Origin: Aquiluna sp.
GTDB taxonomy: Bacteria; Actinomycetota; Actinomycetes; Actinomycetales; Microbacteriaceae
Length of the DNA: 64,000 bases
Reading direction: 5' to 3'
Assembly: GCA_028822985.1 (NCBI GenBank)
Contig: JAPKCK010000004.1
Coordinates: 56,240 to 120,239 of the forward strand
The notes beneath the pieces were generated by a model, which searched no databases, was not told where the DNA came from, and was given only the letters and a program-made list of their open reading frames with translations. The translations under genes were made by a program, and so were the position numbers. Shown here piece after piece: positions 51,678-62,938 of the stretch. The first letter of the stretch is position 1, and every line of letters starts with the position of its first letter.

Positions 51678-52446
51678 TCGTCAAAATCACAGGAACGTGA
51701 TCGCTTGGGAGTTCTCCCTTGCGCTCATCCCGCTCAATTGAGGCGGCGGTTATGCGCTCGGTGAGAGCTTCTGAGGTGAGCATGAAGTCGATTCTCATGC
51801 CTTTATTCTTTGGGAAGCACAGCTCTTTGTAGTCCCAGTAGGTATAGGCATTGGGGACTAGTTCACGGACCTTGTCGGCAAGCCCAACTTGTTCAAATGC
51901 TTCAAAGGCTTCTCTTTCGGGCTGAGAAACGTGAGTTTCGAACATGCTCAGGTCATAAACGTCTTCATCTAACGGGGCAACGTTGAAATCCCCCACCAGT
52001 GCAATTTCGAGGCTCGGGTTCATTTCCAGCTGCTCGGCCATTGTCGCTGCAAGCCGGTCTAGGAATTCAAGCTTGTATTGCATGTGGGGGTCATCAAGCT
52101 CTCGGCCATTCGGCACGTAGATTGACCACACTCGGACACCATTGAAGGTTGCTCCAATTGCTCTGGCTTCCTGGACGTCTTTGAATTCGGGCTGCTGGTA
52201 GAAGGAAGTTTCAACATCTTCTGGAACTAAGTCTTCACGGTAAGCAAAGGCCACACCGTTCCACTGGTTTAGCCCGTGAGCCAAGACCTTGTAGCCGATT
52301 GCTTCGAATGCTTCATAGGGAAACTGCTCGGGTTTGCACTTAATTTCCTGCATCGCAAGCACGTCAACCTTGGTGCGTTGAAGGAATTCGACAATGCGAC
52401 CTTGTCGTGCTCGAGCGGAGTTTACGTTCCAGGTTGCGATTTGCAT
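51670..52446 (-). CDS. Exodeoxyribonuclease III
   Basis: [60 protein letters not shown]. Confidence 0.93.
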   Translation of the reverse strand: MQIATWNVNSARARQGRIVEFLQRTKVDVLAMQEIKCKPEQFPYEAFEAIGYKVLAHGLNQWNGVAFAYREDLVPEDVETSFYQQPEFKDVQEARAIGATFNGVRVWSIYVPNGRELDDPHMQYKLEFLDRLAATMAEQLEMNPSLEIALVGDFNVAPLDEDVYDLSMFETHVSQPEREAFEAFEQVGLADKVRELVPNAYTYWDYKELCFPKNKGMRIDFMLTSEALTERITAASIERDERKGELPSDHVPVILTIS

Positions 52447-52461
52447 CCCTAAACTCTAACT

Positions 52462-53022
52462 ATGACCCTGAACTCAATTCACCTGCCACGTCTAGTGGAG
52501 CTAATAAAACAGTTAGCCATTGTTCACGGCAAAGTCACTCTTTCCTCTGGGCTCGAGGCCGATTACTACGTTGACCTTAGAAGAGCGACCCTGCACCATG
52601 AAGCAGCGCCACTTATCGGTAAGGTCATGCTCGAATTACTTGAAACCGCCGGGTACGGCAACATCGATGCTGTTGGCGGCCTCACAATGGGCGCCGACCC
52701 AGTTGCAACCGCCCTGCTTCATCAGGCGGCAGCCACAGGGATTCAGCTCGACGCCTTTGTTGTCCGCAAGCAAGCCAAAGCCCACGGCATGGCCCGGCAG
52801 GTTGAGGGTCCAAGTGTTGAGGGGAAAAGAGTAATTGTTTTGGAGGATACTTCCACCACCGGAGGCTCGCCTTTGACTGCAGCGGAGGCACTGGTCGCAG
52901 CTGGTGCGACGGTAATCGCCGTCGCGACGGTAGTGGATCGTGATACGGGAGCACGCCAGGCAATCGAGGCGGCAGGGTATCCTTATCTAACAGCAATCAC
53001 GCTAGGTGATCTCGGTCTGTAG
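52462..53022 (+). CDS. pyrE: Orotate phosphoribosyltransferase
   Basis: KVTLSSGLEADYYVDLRRATLHHEAAPLIG; VIVLEDTSTTGGSPLTAAEAL PRPP loop. Confidence 0.95.
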   Translation: MTLNSIHLPRLVELIKQLAIVHGKVTLSSGLEADYYVDLRRATLHHEAAPLIGKVMLELLETAGYGNIDAVGGLTMGADPVATALLHQAAATGIQLDAFVVRKQAKAHGMARQVEGPSVEGKRVIVLEDTSTTGGSPLTAAEALVAAGATVIAVATVVDRDTGARQAIEAAGYPYLTAITLGDLGL

Positions 53023-53028
53023 AAGAAG

Positions 53029-54264
53029 GTGAAAGTGCAGCGTCGCGTTGCGCCCTTTGTCCTAACCCAGCTTGCAAACTTTATGAGTGTGACCGCGGGT
53101 TCGATGGTGTTTATTGCCATTCCTTGGATAGCGCTTGAAATCAGTGGTTCAGCAGCTCAGGCCGGCTTAGTTGTAGCTCTAACAGCGATACCAGGCCTAG
53201 TTGTGATACCCGTCATCGGTTCGATTATCGATAAGTACGGCAGAAGACGAGTGGCCGTCTGGGCTGAACTAATTACAGGAGCACTCACGTTGCTGCTGCC
53301 TTTGGTTGCCAGCCTGTGGGAGCTAACAATCGCTTGGCTAATAGTGCTTGCGACTCTGAAAAACGTTCTCGCGGCAGCGGGGCCTACCGCAAGAAAGTCT
53401 CTGGTTCCAGACGTCGCAGTCCCTGCCCGGATGACTCTTGACCGCGCTAATTCAATACACGAGGGTGTCTTTGCAACCGGTTTTGCTTTCGGTCCTGCCC
53501 TAGCAACCTTCTGTATAGCTGTAATCGGGTCAGCTGAAACCTTCATAGTGGTCGCCGCCTTTGCAATAGCAAGCGGTCTGACCGCGTCCTTCGTGAGAGT
53601 TGTTGAACAGCACGAGCCCAACGATGCAACCGAGAAGGAGCCCTTCTATCGCTATGCGTTGCAAGGCTTCAAGGTTTTGTTTGCGACCCCTTCTGTTTTG
53701 GTGATGATGATCGCGATTTCGATTTTGGCTGTTATTTACTTACCAACCGAGATGGTGGTTTTGCCGGCCTATTACAGCTCACTTGGTGACCCAGCAGGCC
53801 TAGGTCTACTGATTTCAGCCATGGCGGCTGCATCGATTATTGGAGCACTGTTCTTCGAACAGATTCATAAGTTCTTGAGCTACTCGACTATTTTGAGAAT
53901 CGGCATCCTTGGCGTTCCACTGGCAATGCTGCCAATGAGCCAACTTCCGGCGCAGTGGGCAATGTTTGTTGGGGCGTTGGTTTTGGGTCTGGCCTGGGGC
54001 CCGCTATTGCCGCTTTTGAACACCGTTATCCAGCGCAAAATCCCAGCCAACAAGCGAGGCCGCGTCTTTGCGCTTGAAATGGCTATCTGGAATGCCGGAC
54101 CACTTATCTCAATGGTGGCAGTTGGTTCGGCCGTGGATGGATTCGGGATTCGGCCCACATACACCGCGTTGGCGCTAACAGTTTTGACCGCTGGTTTGCT
54201 CGTGTCATTCAATCGGCATATCAAGTCGATAGATGCCCAGGAAGAAATTCCTATAGCAGGTTAG
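53029..54264 (+). CDS. MFS transporter
   Basis: 12-TM-like protein; GSIIDKYGRRRVAVWAELITG MFS loop motif. Confidence 0.85.
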   Translation: MKVQRRVAPFVLTQLANFMSVTAGSMVFIAIPWIALEISGSAAQAGLVVALTAIPGLVVIPVIGSIIDKYGRRRVAVWAELITGALTLLLPLVASLWELTIAWLIVLATLKNVLAAAGPTARKSLVPDVAVPARMTLDRANSIHEGVFATGFAFGPALATFCIAVIGSAETFIVVAAFAIASGLTASFVRVVEQHEPNDATEKEPFYRYALQGFKVLFATPSVLVMMIAISILAVIYLPTEMVVLPAYYSSLGDPAGLGLLISAMAAASIIGALFFEQIHKFLSYSTILRIGILGVPLAMLPMSQLPAQWAMFVGALVLGLAWGPLLPLLNTVIQRKIPANKRGRVFALEMAIWNAGPLISMVAVGSAVDGFGIRPTYTALALTVLTAGLLVSFNRHIKSIDAQEEIPIAG

Positions 54265-55021
54265 CCACCGAGTCCATGATCTCGGTTGGGCGGAACGGAT
54301 ACCTAGCTATTTCTGCGTCATCCGAAATGCCAGTTCTCACGAGAATGGTGTGAAGGCCAGCCTCAATACCGGCAACAACGTCGGTGTCCATGCGGTCACC
54401 GATCATTGCCGTGGTTTCTGAGTGTGCACCGATTTTTCTCATGGCGGACCGGAACATCATTGGGTTTGGCTTGCCAACAATGTATGGGTCTTTGCCGGTA
54501 GCCCTAGTTAGAAGTGCGGCAACCGAGCCGGTTGCCAGCAGAACACCGTCTTTGCTTGGGCCAGTGGCATCCGGGTTGGTAGCGATGAACTTGGAGCCTG
54601 CGTTTATGAATCGGGCGGCCTTGGTCAAGCTGTCAAAGCTCAGGTTTCGAGTCTCGCCGAGCACCACGTATTCGGGCTTCGACTCGGTGAAAACATAACC
54701 AATCTCGTGCATTGCGGTGATCAGTCCGTTTTCGCCAATTACGTAGGCGGTGCTTTTTGGTGACTGGTGGTTTAGAAAGTCAGCGGTCGCCATTGCGGAG
54801 GTGTAAATCAGGCCCTCCGGAACATTTAGGCCGCCCGATTTCAGGCGAATAGAAAGATCATGAGGCGTGTAGATCGAATTGTTAGTCAAAACCAAGAACT
54901 TAGTCTCGGTTTCTAACCACTTTTTTATTAGCTCCGGTGCCCCCGGGATCGCCTTGCCTTCGTGCCAAAGCACACCATCCATGTCGGTAAGCCAGCTAAT
55001 AATCTCAGATCGTTCTCTCAT
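54251..55021 (-). CDS. HAD-IIA family hydrolase (NagD-like; start near 55021)
   Basis: WLTDMDGVLWHEGKAIPGAPELI; VLTNNS; MIGDRMDTDVVAGIEAGLHTILVRTG. Confidence 0.9.
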   Translation of the reverse strand: MRERSEIISWLTDMDGVLWHEGKAIPGAPELIKKWLETETKFLVLTNNSIYTPHDLSIRLKSGGLNVPEGLIYTSAMATADFLNHQSPKSTAYVIGENGLITAMHEIGYVFTESKPEYVVLGETRNLSFDSLTKAARFINAGSKFIATNPDATGPSKDGVLLATGSVAALLTRATGKDPYIVGKPNPMMFRSAMRKIGAHSETTAMIGDRMDTDVVAGIEAGLHTILVRTGISDDAEIARYPFRPTEIMDSVANLL

Positions 55022-55051
55022 AAGTACAACCATAGCTTTAGGCTTTAGCCC

Positions 55052-55717
55052 GTGAGTGATGAAAACGTGACCGGAACCCAAGAGCAACCTACCTGGGGAG
55101 TCGGGCCTTGGCCAGGCAAGCTACCCGGTCCTACCCACCCCGATTTTGAAAAGTTTGATTTAGAGCTACTTCAGAACGGCGACACCAGAAACGTGGTGGA
55201 CGAATACCGATATTGGACCATGCGCGCAATCGTTGCGGACCTTGATACAAAGCGCCACCCGTACCACGTTGCAATTGAAAACTGGCAGCATGATCTAAAC
55301 ATTGGTTCGATTGTGAGAACTGCGAACGCATTTCTAGCAAAAGAAGTCCACATAGTCGGCAATAAACGGTGGAATCGTCGCGGCGCGATGGTTACGGATC
55401 GCTACCAGCACGTTAGGCACGTCCCCACCATCGAAGAGCTGGTGGCCTGGACAGAGACTGGAGCAGCCGACGGCGGTAAGTTACCGATTATTGCAATCGA
55501 TAACGTTCCAGGCTGCAAGCAGCTCGAAAATGTAAAGCTGCCTGCCGAGTGCCTTTTCCTGTTTGGTCAAGAAGGCCCAGGGCTCAGTCAATTAGCGCTC
55601 GATGCGGCGGACATGGTTTTGGAAATTACCCAGTTTGGTTCGACCAGGTCGATAAATGCCTCGGCTGCGGCCTCAATAACTATGCACACCTGGGTGATGC
55701 AGCACGTTTTTGGGTAG
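55052..55717 (+). CDS. SpoU/TrmH-family RNA 2'-O-methyltransferase
   Basis: NLNIGSIVRTANAF-like NIGSIVRTANAFLAKEVHIVG; LFGQEGPGLS; SINASAAASITMH. Confidence 0.9.
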   Translation: MSDENVTGTQEQPTWGVGPWPGKLPGPTHPDFEKFDLELLQNGDTRNVVDEYRYWTMRAIVADLDTKRHPYHVAIENWQHDLNIGSIVRTANAFLAKEVHIVGNKRWNRRGAMVTDRYQHVRHVPTIEELVAWTETGAADGGKLPIIAIDNVPGCKQLENVKLPAECLFLFGQEGPGLSQLALDAADMVLEITQFGSTRSINASAAASITMHTWVMQHVFG

Positions 55718-55754
55718 ACTTGAAAAAGGGTCGATAACCCGAATCTCCCCCTAA

Positions 55755-57062
<1,308 letters not shown>

Positions 57063-57340
57063 TCAGCAGCCTAAATCATCAAGCATCTCTTTAAAGGCCT
57101 ACTGCAAAGGCACTCTTTGGTAGTAGCGCTCAGCCTAAATCAGTCTCGGAGGAGGGCCACATTAGCGTCGTAGCGCCTTTGTTCTTTTGCTGTGTCAGAT
57201 AAGGACTTTGCGGCTACCTTACGTTGTTATGTTTTATTCGCGCGATACCAAAAAAAGCAACTAGGCCAATGAAGACAACGATTTCCACAATTCCTCATTT
57301 TTCAGTTCAAAACTGACCCAATTGGAAGACAATATTAAAG

Positions 57341-57910
57341 ATGAGTAACCCGACGCCTGAAGAACTGGAGCAAATCCCTTACCCGGATGAGGCCTTCAAC
57401 ACTTGGGGTGCCGCGGCTATGGGCGTTGACCCACTTCTTGCCAGCTTCACATCAAGGCCTTATCAATCGGTTCGTCCTCACGTTCCTTTCTATCGCTTCG
57501 CTTCTTACCCGGACATTCTTGACTTGCGAAAGCACGGCTACGAGATGGAAAGGTTTGTCCCGATTTTCGATCGTCTTGAAGATGTTCGCTATCGCCAAGC
57601 GCTAGAACTAAGTGACATGTTGCACTATCCAAACCCAATGACTCCTTGGAACCCAAGAAGAGCTAAGGAAATCGAGTTTGAAGTTAGGGCCCAGCTTCAT
57701 GAGCACGGTTTTGGGGACATGCCAACCTTGCTCCGAAGATTCCTCGGAAAAGCCTTTCCCGGGGACACAATCAGTTACTTGAGCGTCGACCTAATTACAA
57801 TTTTTTTCTGGGCATCGATGGCCGAATTGGCCGACGACTTGGCCTGGCGATCCGATGCTCTGCGCTGGAAAGCCGCCTATCTCAGGTTCCCGCTTCATAC
57901 CCTCGACTAG
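57341..57910 (+). CDS. Hypothetical protein (no recognised family)
   Basis: 189-aa ORF, composition normal, SD-like tattaaag upstream of ATG; follows a 278-bp gap after purA. Confidence 0.55.
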   Translation: MSNPTPEELEQIPYPDEAFNTWGAAAMGVDPLLASFTSRPYQSVRPHVPFYRFASYPDILDLRKHGYEMERFVPIFDRLEDVRYRQALELSDMLHYPNPMTPWNPRRAKEIEFEVRAQLHEHGFGDMPTLLRRFLGKAFPGDTISYLSVDLITIFFWASMAELADDLAWRSDALRWKAAYLRFPLHTLD

Positions 57911-57946
57911 CCTGAGTGTTTAGGGACTGATAGATAGGCACTGAAC

Positions 57947-58624
57947 ATGGCAGCAATGAAGCGGGCGCTAAATTCATACTTTGACAAAATAGAGCCCGTT
58001 TTGCTGGTTCTGGGTTTTTCTTTTCTTGCCGTCTACGCATATCAAGTGCTGGCTCAGCCAGCTGGCGCCGCATACGATGCGCTGAGTGTTATTCAGGCTT
58101 TGATTTACGCCTTCTTCGTTCTGGATTTGGTCTTGCGCCTTATTGGCGCCGGAAAAGATCTGCTGACTCTCGCTGGGCTTATGCAGTTTTTGAAGCGCAA
58201 CTGGTTAGCGATTGCCGCCGCTATTCTGCCGGCATTTAGAGCATTCAGGGTCTTTGGCGTGCTGCTTGTCATACGAGGATTTGCGCCGTTTTTCAGAACC
58301 AGAGCATCAAAGGTTGGCCTCGTGGTCGCGGTTAGTTTGCCGTTGACTCTTTTCACCGCAGCAGTCGCTGCACTGGAGGCCGAGCGCGGGGTTGCCGGCT
58401 CGAATATAAACACCTTTGGTGACGCCATATGGTGGTCAATAGCATCGGTCACGACCGTGGGCTACGGGGATAAGTTTCCGGTCACTCCGGATGGACGGTT
58501 TATCGCAAGCCTTTTGATGGTGGTTGGAATCGCGCTATTTTCCGCGCTCACAGCACTCATGGCGGCGTGGGTGATGGGAGAGCGTAGGTTGGAGCTAGAC
58601 AGAGAAAGGCAAAAGAATGAGTAA
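57947..58624 (+). CDS. Ion-channel protein, voltage-gated-like K+ channel
   Basis: Selectivity filter TVGYGD in [22 protein letters not shown]; preceding TM helices. Confidence 0.88.
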   Translation: MAAMKRALNSYFDKIEPVLLVLGFSFLAVYAYQVLAQPAGAAYDALSVIQALIYAFFVLDLVLRLIGAGKDLLTLAGLMQFLKRNWLAIAAAILPAFRAFRVFGVLLVIRGFAPFFRTRASKVGLVVAVSLPLTLFTAAVAALEAERGVAGSNINTFGDAIWWSIASVTTVGYGDKFPVTPDGRFIASLLMVVGIALFSALTALMAAWVMGERRLELDRERQKNE

Positions 58625-58973
58625 TTGGACACTGAAGCTGCCAGGCAATGAACACAAACTGACTACCGAAGAACTCAAAACATGGGCAAGCGCCGGAAAA
58701 ATTACAGGCGATTCAATGGTGGCTGATGCAAATGGGGAGCATTGGAATGCGAAGCAGATTCCGGGAGTATTTTCTAAACGAGAATGGCTAATTGCCCTTC
58801 TGTTGTCGGTGATAGTCGGGACGCTTGGCGTTGATCGTTTTTATCTGGGCAAAATCGGCACTGGAATCTTGAAGCTAATCACGTTTGGTGGTCTGGGTAT
58901 TTGGACAATAATTGACATCATTTTGATTGCAGTCAAGAAGCTAGACGACAAAGAAGGCTTCAAGCTGGCCTAA
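58617..58973 (+). CDS. GYF_2-like plus TM2-domain membrane protein
   Basis: C-terminal TM2 pattern [46 protein letters not shown]-terminal [29 protein letters not shown]. Confidence 0.85.
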   Translation: MSNWTLKLPGNEHKLTTEELKTWASAGKITGDSMVADANGEHWNAKQIPGVFSKREWLIALLLSVIVGTLGVDRFYLGKIGTGILKLITFGGLGIWTIIDIILIAVKKLDDKEGFKLA

Positions 58974-59365
58974 CAAAGAGGCATTGTTAGCTTTTTTACC
59001 GCAGGCATATCGGGAGCCGCCCAGTCCAGGCTAGATAGCTCAGTTTCTTTCAGCCAGCGAATTTCAGAGTGGTCGCTGGATCCAGTTGGCTTCGGGCTAA
59101 CTAGAACCGCGCTGAAGCAAACGAGGTCTATTTCAATATCGTCAACACTTGTGGTTGAGCGATCAAAGATACGCAGTGGTTTGACTTCAATCGCGAGCTC
59201 TTCTCTTAGCTCACGAATCAAGGCACCCTCGAGCGATTCGTTTTCTAGAGGCTTTCCCCCTGGAAACTCCCATTTGCCGGCGGCATCTTTCCAGTCACCG
59301 CGCTTCGCGCAAAGCAAGAGACCTTCAGAATCCTGAATGATCCCCGCCACCACCGTTATTGCCAT
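58970..59365 (-). CDS. NUDIX hydrolase, MutT-like
   Basis: [31 protein letters not shown] box; GKWEFPGGK. Confidence 0.9.
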   Translation of the reverse strand: MAITVVAGIIQDSEGLLLCAKRGDWKDAAGKWEFPGGKPLENESLEGALIRELREELAIEVKPLRIFDRSTTSVDDIEIDLVCFSAVLVSPKPTGSSDHSEIRWLKETELSSLDWAAPDMPAVKKLTMPLC

Positions 59366-59374
59366 GAGGCAAGA

Positions 59375-59854
59375 TTAGCGCGGCAGGTTGGCCTCAATGG
59401 CCTCGATGATTTCTTCCGCGTCCGGCTTGGTTTGTGGCCTAAATCGCATGATCTTGCCATCTGGCGCCACTAAGAACTTTTCAAAGTTCCACATCACTGG
59501 ACCAGCGAGACCCATCCCGTCTTTCGCTTTAACTAATTCCTTATAAAGCGGGTGACGCTTGCGACCATTCACGTCAGCCTTTTCAAGCATCGGGAAGGTG
59601 ATACCCCAGGTCGTGGAGCAGTATTCAGAGATGTCTTCGCTGTTTTTTAGTTCCTGCATAAAAGACCCAGACGGAACACCCAGCACGGTGAAGCCACGCG
59701 AGGCGTACTTCTTATGCAGGGCTTCCAGGGTTTCGTACTGCGGCGCGAGTCCGCACCTTGAGGCAACATTGACCACCATAAGGAGGTCACCGGAAAAATC
59801 GTGGACGTTCTTTATAGAGCCATCCAACATTATTAATTCGTGATTTATAAGCAT
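59375..59854 (-). CDS. Glutathione peroxidase-family protein (start about 59854)
   Basis: LLMVVNVASRCGLAPQYETLEALHKKYASRGFTVLGVPSGSFMQEL; GPVMWNFEKFLVAPDGKIMRF. Confidence 0.88.
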   Translation of the reverse strand: MLINHELIMLDGSIKNVHDFSGDLLMVVNVASRCGLAPQYETLEALHKKYASRGFTVLGVPSGSFMQELKNSEDISEYCSTTWGITFPMLEKADVNGRKRHPLYKELVKAKDGMGLAGPVMWNFEKFLVAPDGKIMRFRPQTKPDAEEIIEAIEANLPR

Positions 59855-59950
59855 GTGAAGTAACAACAGCGCTGCAGGCAAACTAATTTCATGGTTCGTG
59901 TCACCCGACGAATCCGGGCCGTCACTACTTGCAGCAGTAGCCTTGTGGTT

Positions 59951-61054
59951 ATGCAAATAAACAGAATTGCCTTGGCGGCAGTCGTGCCGCTTGTCCTTGT
60001 GTCATTAGTGGCGTGCTCAGATGCCGGAGACTCCCCTAGTTCCACTGGCAAATCAAGCTCTAACGACTCTGGTTCCGGTGATTCCAAACCCGGAAACAAC
60101 GTAGTTATAAATGGAGAGCCGATCATGGAAGTTTTCATTGCCTCGGACATCGACCCGAGCGTCGGAGTGGCCATAGAGAAAACTCTGAATCTCGCCGGAG
60201 AGTACTGGGGTCTTTGGTGGCCGGTCGAATACTGGGTTATGGGTCTAGAAGAGGCAGCTGGGCGTGATTTGGTTGACCAGTTTTGTTCTCGACGCGATGC
60301 CAATTCACAGTGGGATTACGACGATTGCATGGATCGTGAAGCCGGCTCCGAGGAGCATGGAATGATGAGTTACCAGAGGATCGGAGCGGAGGCTGTTGCC
60401 ACGGGAGATCTCAGAATGGATGCTGGCAGAAATGGGACTGCGGAGTGGGGCATACACAGGTTTGCTTCTTCGCTGCCCTGGGGTCTTGCCGGCTTATATG
60501 GAATCCCTGGTGAGGAAGAATTGAAGACCGTACTGCATGAATACTGGCATGCGGTGCAGCACTCTCACATCCTCACGCTGGATCGGGACAAGCGTGATGA
60601 CCTCATGGGTCCAGTCTGGTTTGTTGAAGGATCTGCGGAATACATGGCTCAGTACGGCCTAGCGGATTTGAGGTCCCAAGGATTGCTGCCGGAGGTCCCA
60701 ATGGGCGATTGGCCTTTCGAGCTTGAGGGCAAAATGGAGGACAAGCTTCGAAATGTGGATTCGGCCCTCAGCGGTGAGTGCGAAGGTCGTGAGCTAATGA
60801 GCATCGCCGAATATTCTGATCCTTGCTCATCCTTGGGATACGACATGGGAGCCTGGGCCAGCGCCTACTTGCTGAACATTGCAGGTAACGATGTCTTGCT
60901 CGATAAGTTCTACCCGGACCTTGAGTCAAACGGCTGGCAAGACTCCTTCGAGAAAGTTGCCGGTATGAGCCTTGATCAGTTCAATGTGGAGTTCATGGCG
61001 TTCATGAACCAATCCACCGGCGAGCGAATGGCAATTCTTCCTTCTTTCCCATAA
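59951..61054 (+). CDS. Lipoprotein with gluzincin-like HEYWH motif, unknown function (ATG 59951; ORF open from 59891)
   Basis: Lipobox VSLVACSDAG; VLHEYWHAVQH and downstream WFVEGSAEYMAQYG. Confidence 0.7.
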   Translation: MQINRIALAAVVPLVLVSLVACSDAGDSPSSTGKSSSNDSGSGDSKPGNNVVINGEPIMEVFIASDIDPSVGVAIEKTLNLAGEYWGLWWPVEYWVMGLEEAAGRDLVDQFCSRRDANSQWDYDDCMDREAGSEEHGMMSYQRIGAEAVATGDLRMDAGRNGTAEWGIHRFASSLPWGLAGLYGIPGEEELKTVLHEYWHAVQHSHILTLDRDKRDDLMGPVWFVEGSAEYMAQYGLADLRSQGLLPEVPMGDWPFELEGKMEDKLRNVDSALSGECEGRELMSIAEYSDPCSSLGYDMGAWASAYLLNIAGNDVLLDKFYPDLESNGWQDSFEKVAGMSLDQFNVEFMAFMNQSTGERMAILPSFP

Positions 61055-61199
61055 GCCCGAGCTAGACAAGTGAAATTGGGGCCTGACCGACTCGCACCAT
61101 TTAGTGTCCATGTCGAATACATAATGGAAAACGGGGTAACCGGAATTGAGACACGTATCCCCTGGTATCGGTGCGGCCGGCACTTCGAGGTCGGCCAAA

Positions 61200-61853
61200 C
61201 TATTCGCTAGCGGACTTAATTATCCTTGCGAGGGCGATCTTCAACCCCAGAACGACAAAACCAAGAGCAATGAATGCGGCAGCGATTGCAAAGATGTAGC
61301 TAAGCATTCCTATTACGCCGCCCTCACTACCGGGGTTTATAAACCAGTAAGGCCACCAGCCATCGCTGAGCCCGCGAATTAGTGAGAGTCCCAGCCAAGC
61401 CAGCGGATAGATAACGACCCAGAGAGCCTTTAGTAATCGCGGCTTGGCCCCTTTGACCGAGAATAAATACTCAAGGGCCACCAGGACCGGTGCGTAGGTG
61501 TGGATTATTGCGTTCGGAATCCTTGGCCAGTCATAGCCGACATCCCTCGGGTCAATTGCTGAGTCGCCGAGTAACAGGTGATACACCGTGCCTACAATGA
61601 TCATCGACACCACAGCCACTAAGCGTGCAATGTTTTGCCGCTCAGACTCCGATTTTCCTCTAAGGAGCATCACTCCGCTTGTCAGCACCACAAACCCCGC
61701 CAGCATCGCGGACGTTATCGAGAAGTAGGCAAAATATTCGGTTGGTCGAAACAGGTCAGCGGCTAGTCGGTCCGCAACCTGCCAAATGACGCTTCCAAGA
61801 AGCGCCAAGCCAATCAAAGTTCTAATAGTTCCAAAAACACCTTTATAAAGCAT
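61200..61853 (-). CDS. Pr6Pr-family membrane protein
   Basis: Six hydrophobic helices, YFAYFSITSAMLAGFVVLTSGVMLL, NAIIHTYAPVLVALEYL, GWWPYWFINP pattern. Confidence 0.75.
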   Translation of the reverse strand: MLYKGVFGTIRTLIGLALLGSVIWQVADRLAADLFRPTEYFAYFSITSAMLAGFVVLTSGVMLLRGKSESERQNIARLVAVVSMIIVGTVYHLLLGDSAIDPRDVGYDWPRIPNAIIHTYAPVLVALEYLFSVKGAKPRLLKALWVVIYPLAWLGLSLIRGLSDGWWPYWFINPGSEGGVIGMLSYIFAIAAAFIALGFVVLGLKIALARIIKSASE

Positions 61854-61872
61854 GACTAAAAACCTATCGTTA

Positions 61873-62835
61873 TCAGTTCAGAAACCGCAGAACTGCGTCA
61901 ACAAATTCCTGTGGCTTTTCTTCGTTTGGCAGGTGACCGGCACCCTCGATGATCACCAGTTCTGAGCCTGGAAGATCCCCGTTTAGCCTTATGGAGTCAG
62001 CGGTTGCAACAACTCGGTCATCGTCACCGGTGATAATCAATGCCGGCGCTCGCAAATCACCCAGCCGTTCCACCAAGTTCAGTGAACGCGGTGCTTTATT
62101 AAATTCCCAGAAAGCTCTTTCCCAGCCGTCAATCTTGAGTGGTGCCGTGTAGCCGGCCTGAACCTCAGCGGTAATCATACTGGGGTCGGTGTAGCTCTCA
62201 ACAAGAAGATCTAGACCACTTGAGGCAATAGATGCAACCGCGAGTGGGCCAAGGTGATCGATCTGCGGAATGCTGAAAACCCAGTTCAGCCAGCCAGGAC
62301 TGCCACCGGTGCCATAAACAGCAGGAGCCTCGAGAATTAAGCGGTCCACTTTGGCTGAGTGATCAAGCGCATAACCAAGAGCCAGGGCGCCGCCCGCGCT
62401 ATGGCCAAGGATGACAACTTCTTTGTCCGTCCCATATAAATCGACCAAGCCATCGATCACTTTGAGCTGCCCGGCTGCCGAGTAGGGGTTTAGGTCCCCG
62501 AAGCTCGTGGGCCTCTCAGTAAAGCCAAAAGCCGCTCGGTCGAAGGCCACAACGTAAGCTGCCTGTCCCAGTGGCTCCAATACTTGCTGCCAGGTCAGTG
62601 AACTGGCGCCAAACCCATGCAGCAAAACAATCAATCGGTCGCTGTCTGGGTTTCCGGCCGTAATGATGTGGACTTGGTGATCGACCAGATTAACAAACTC
62701 AGATCTCCCTTCCCAGCTAATAGCTGCCGCCTCTTGATAGGTAAGGGTTCCAGACGAATTAACTGGGACAGCAAAAGGACCCAACACTAAGACAGCGGCG
62801 AGCGAACCGAGAATAAATTTGATCCTAGTTTTCAT
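61873..62835 (-). CDS. Alpha/beta hydrolase
   Basis: LIVLLHGFGASSLTWQQVLEPLG; GHSAGGALALGYAL nucleophile elbow; GAGHLPNEEKPQEF. Confidence 0.9.
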   Translation of the reverse strand: MKTRIKFILGSLAAVLVLGPFAVPVNSSGTLTYQEAAAISWEGRSEFVNLVDHQVHIITAGNPDSDRLIVLLHGFGASSLTWQQVLEPLGQAAYVVAFDRAAFGFTERPTSFGDLNPYSAAGQLKVIDGLVDLYGTDKEVVILGHSAGGALALGYALDHSAKVDRLILEAPAVYGTGGSPGWLNWVFSIPQIDHLGPLAVASIASSGLDLLVESYTDPSMITAEVQAGYTAPLKIDGWERAFWEFNKAPRSLNLVERLGDLRAPALIITGDDDRVVATADSIRLNGDLPGSELVIIEGAGHLPNEEKPQEFVDAVLRFLN

Positions 62836-62938
62836 TAGCCAATGAAACCACAGGCGGCTTCTAACTAGCGCTGCGGCTCTCTATGTAATTCGGCCCCTGT
62901 TTGTTGGGTTAGCATCATAAATGTCAAAAGGAGACTAA

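Noticed and set aside
59845-60303. 152-aa minus-strand ORF
   Set aside because: Antisense to the HEYWH lipoprotein N-terminal region; no domain evidence.
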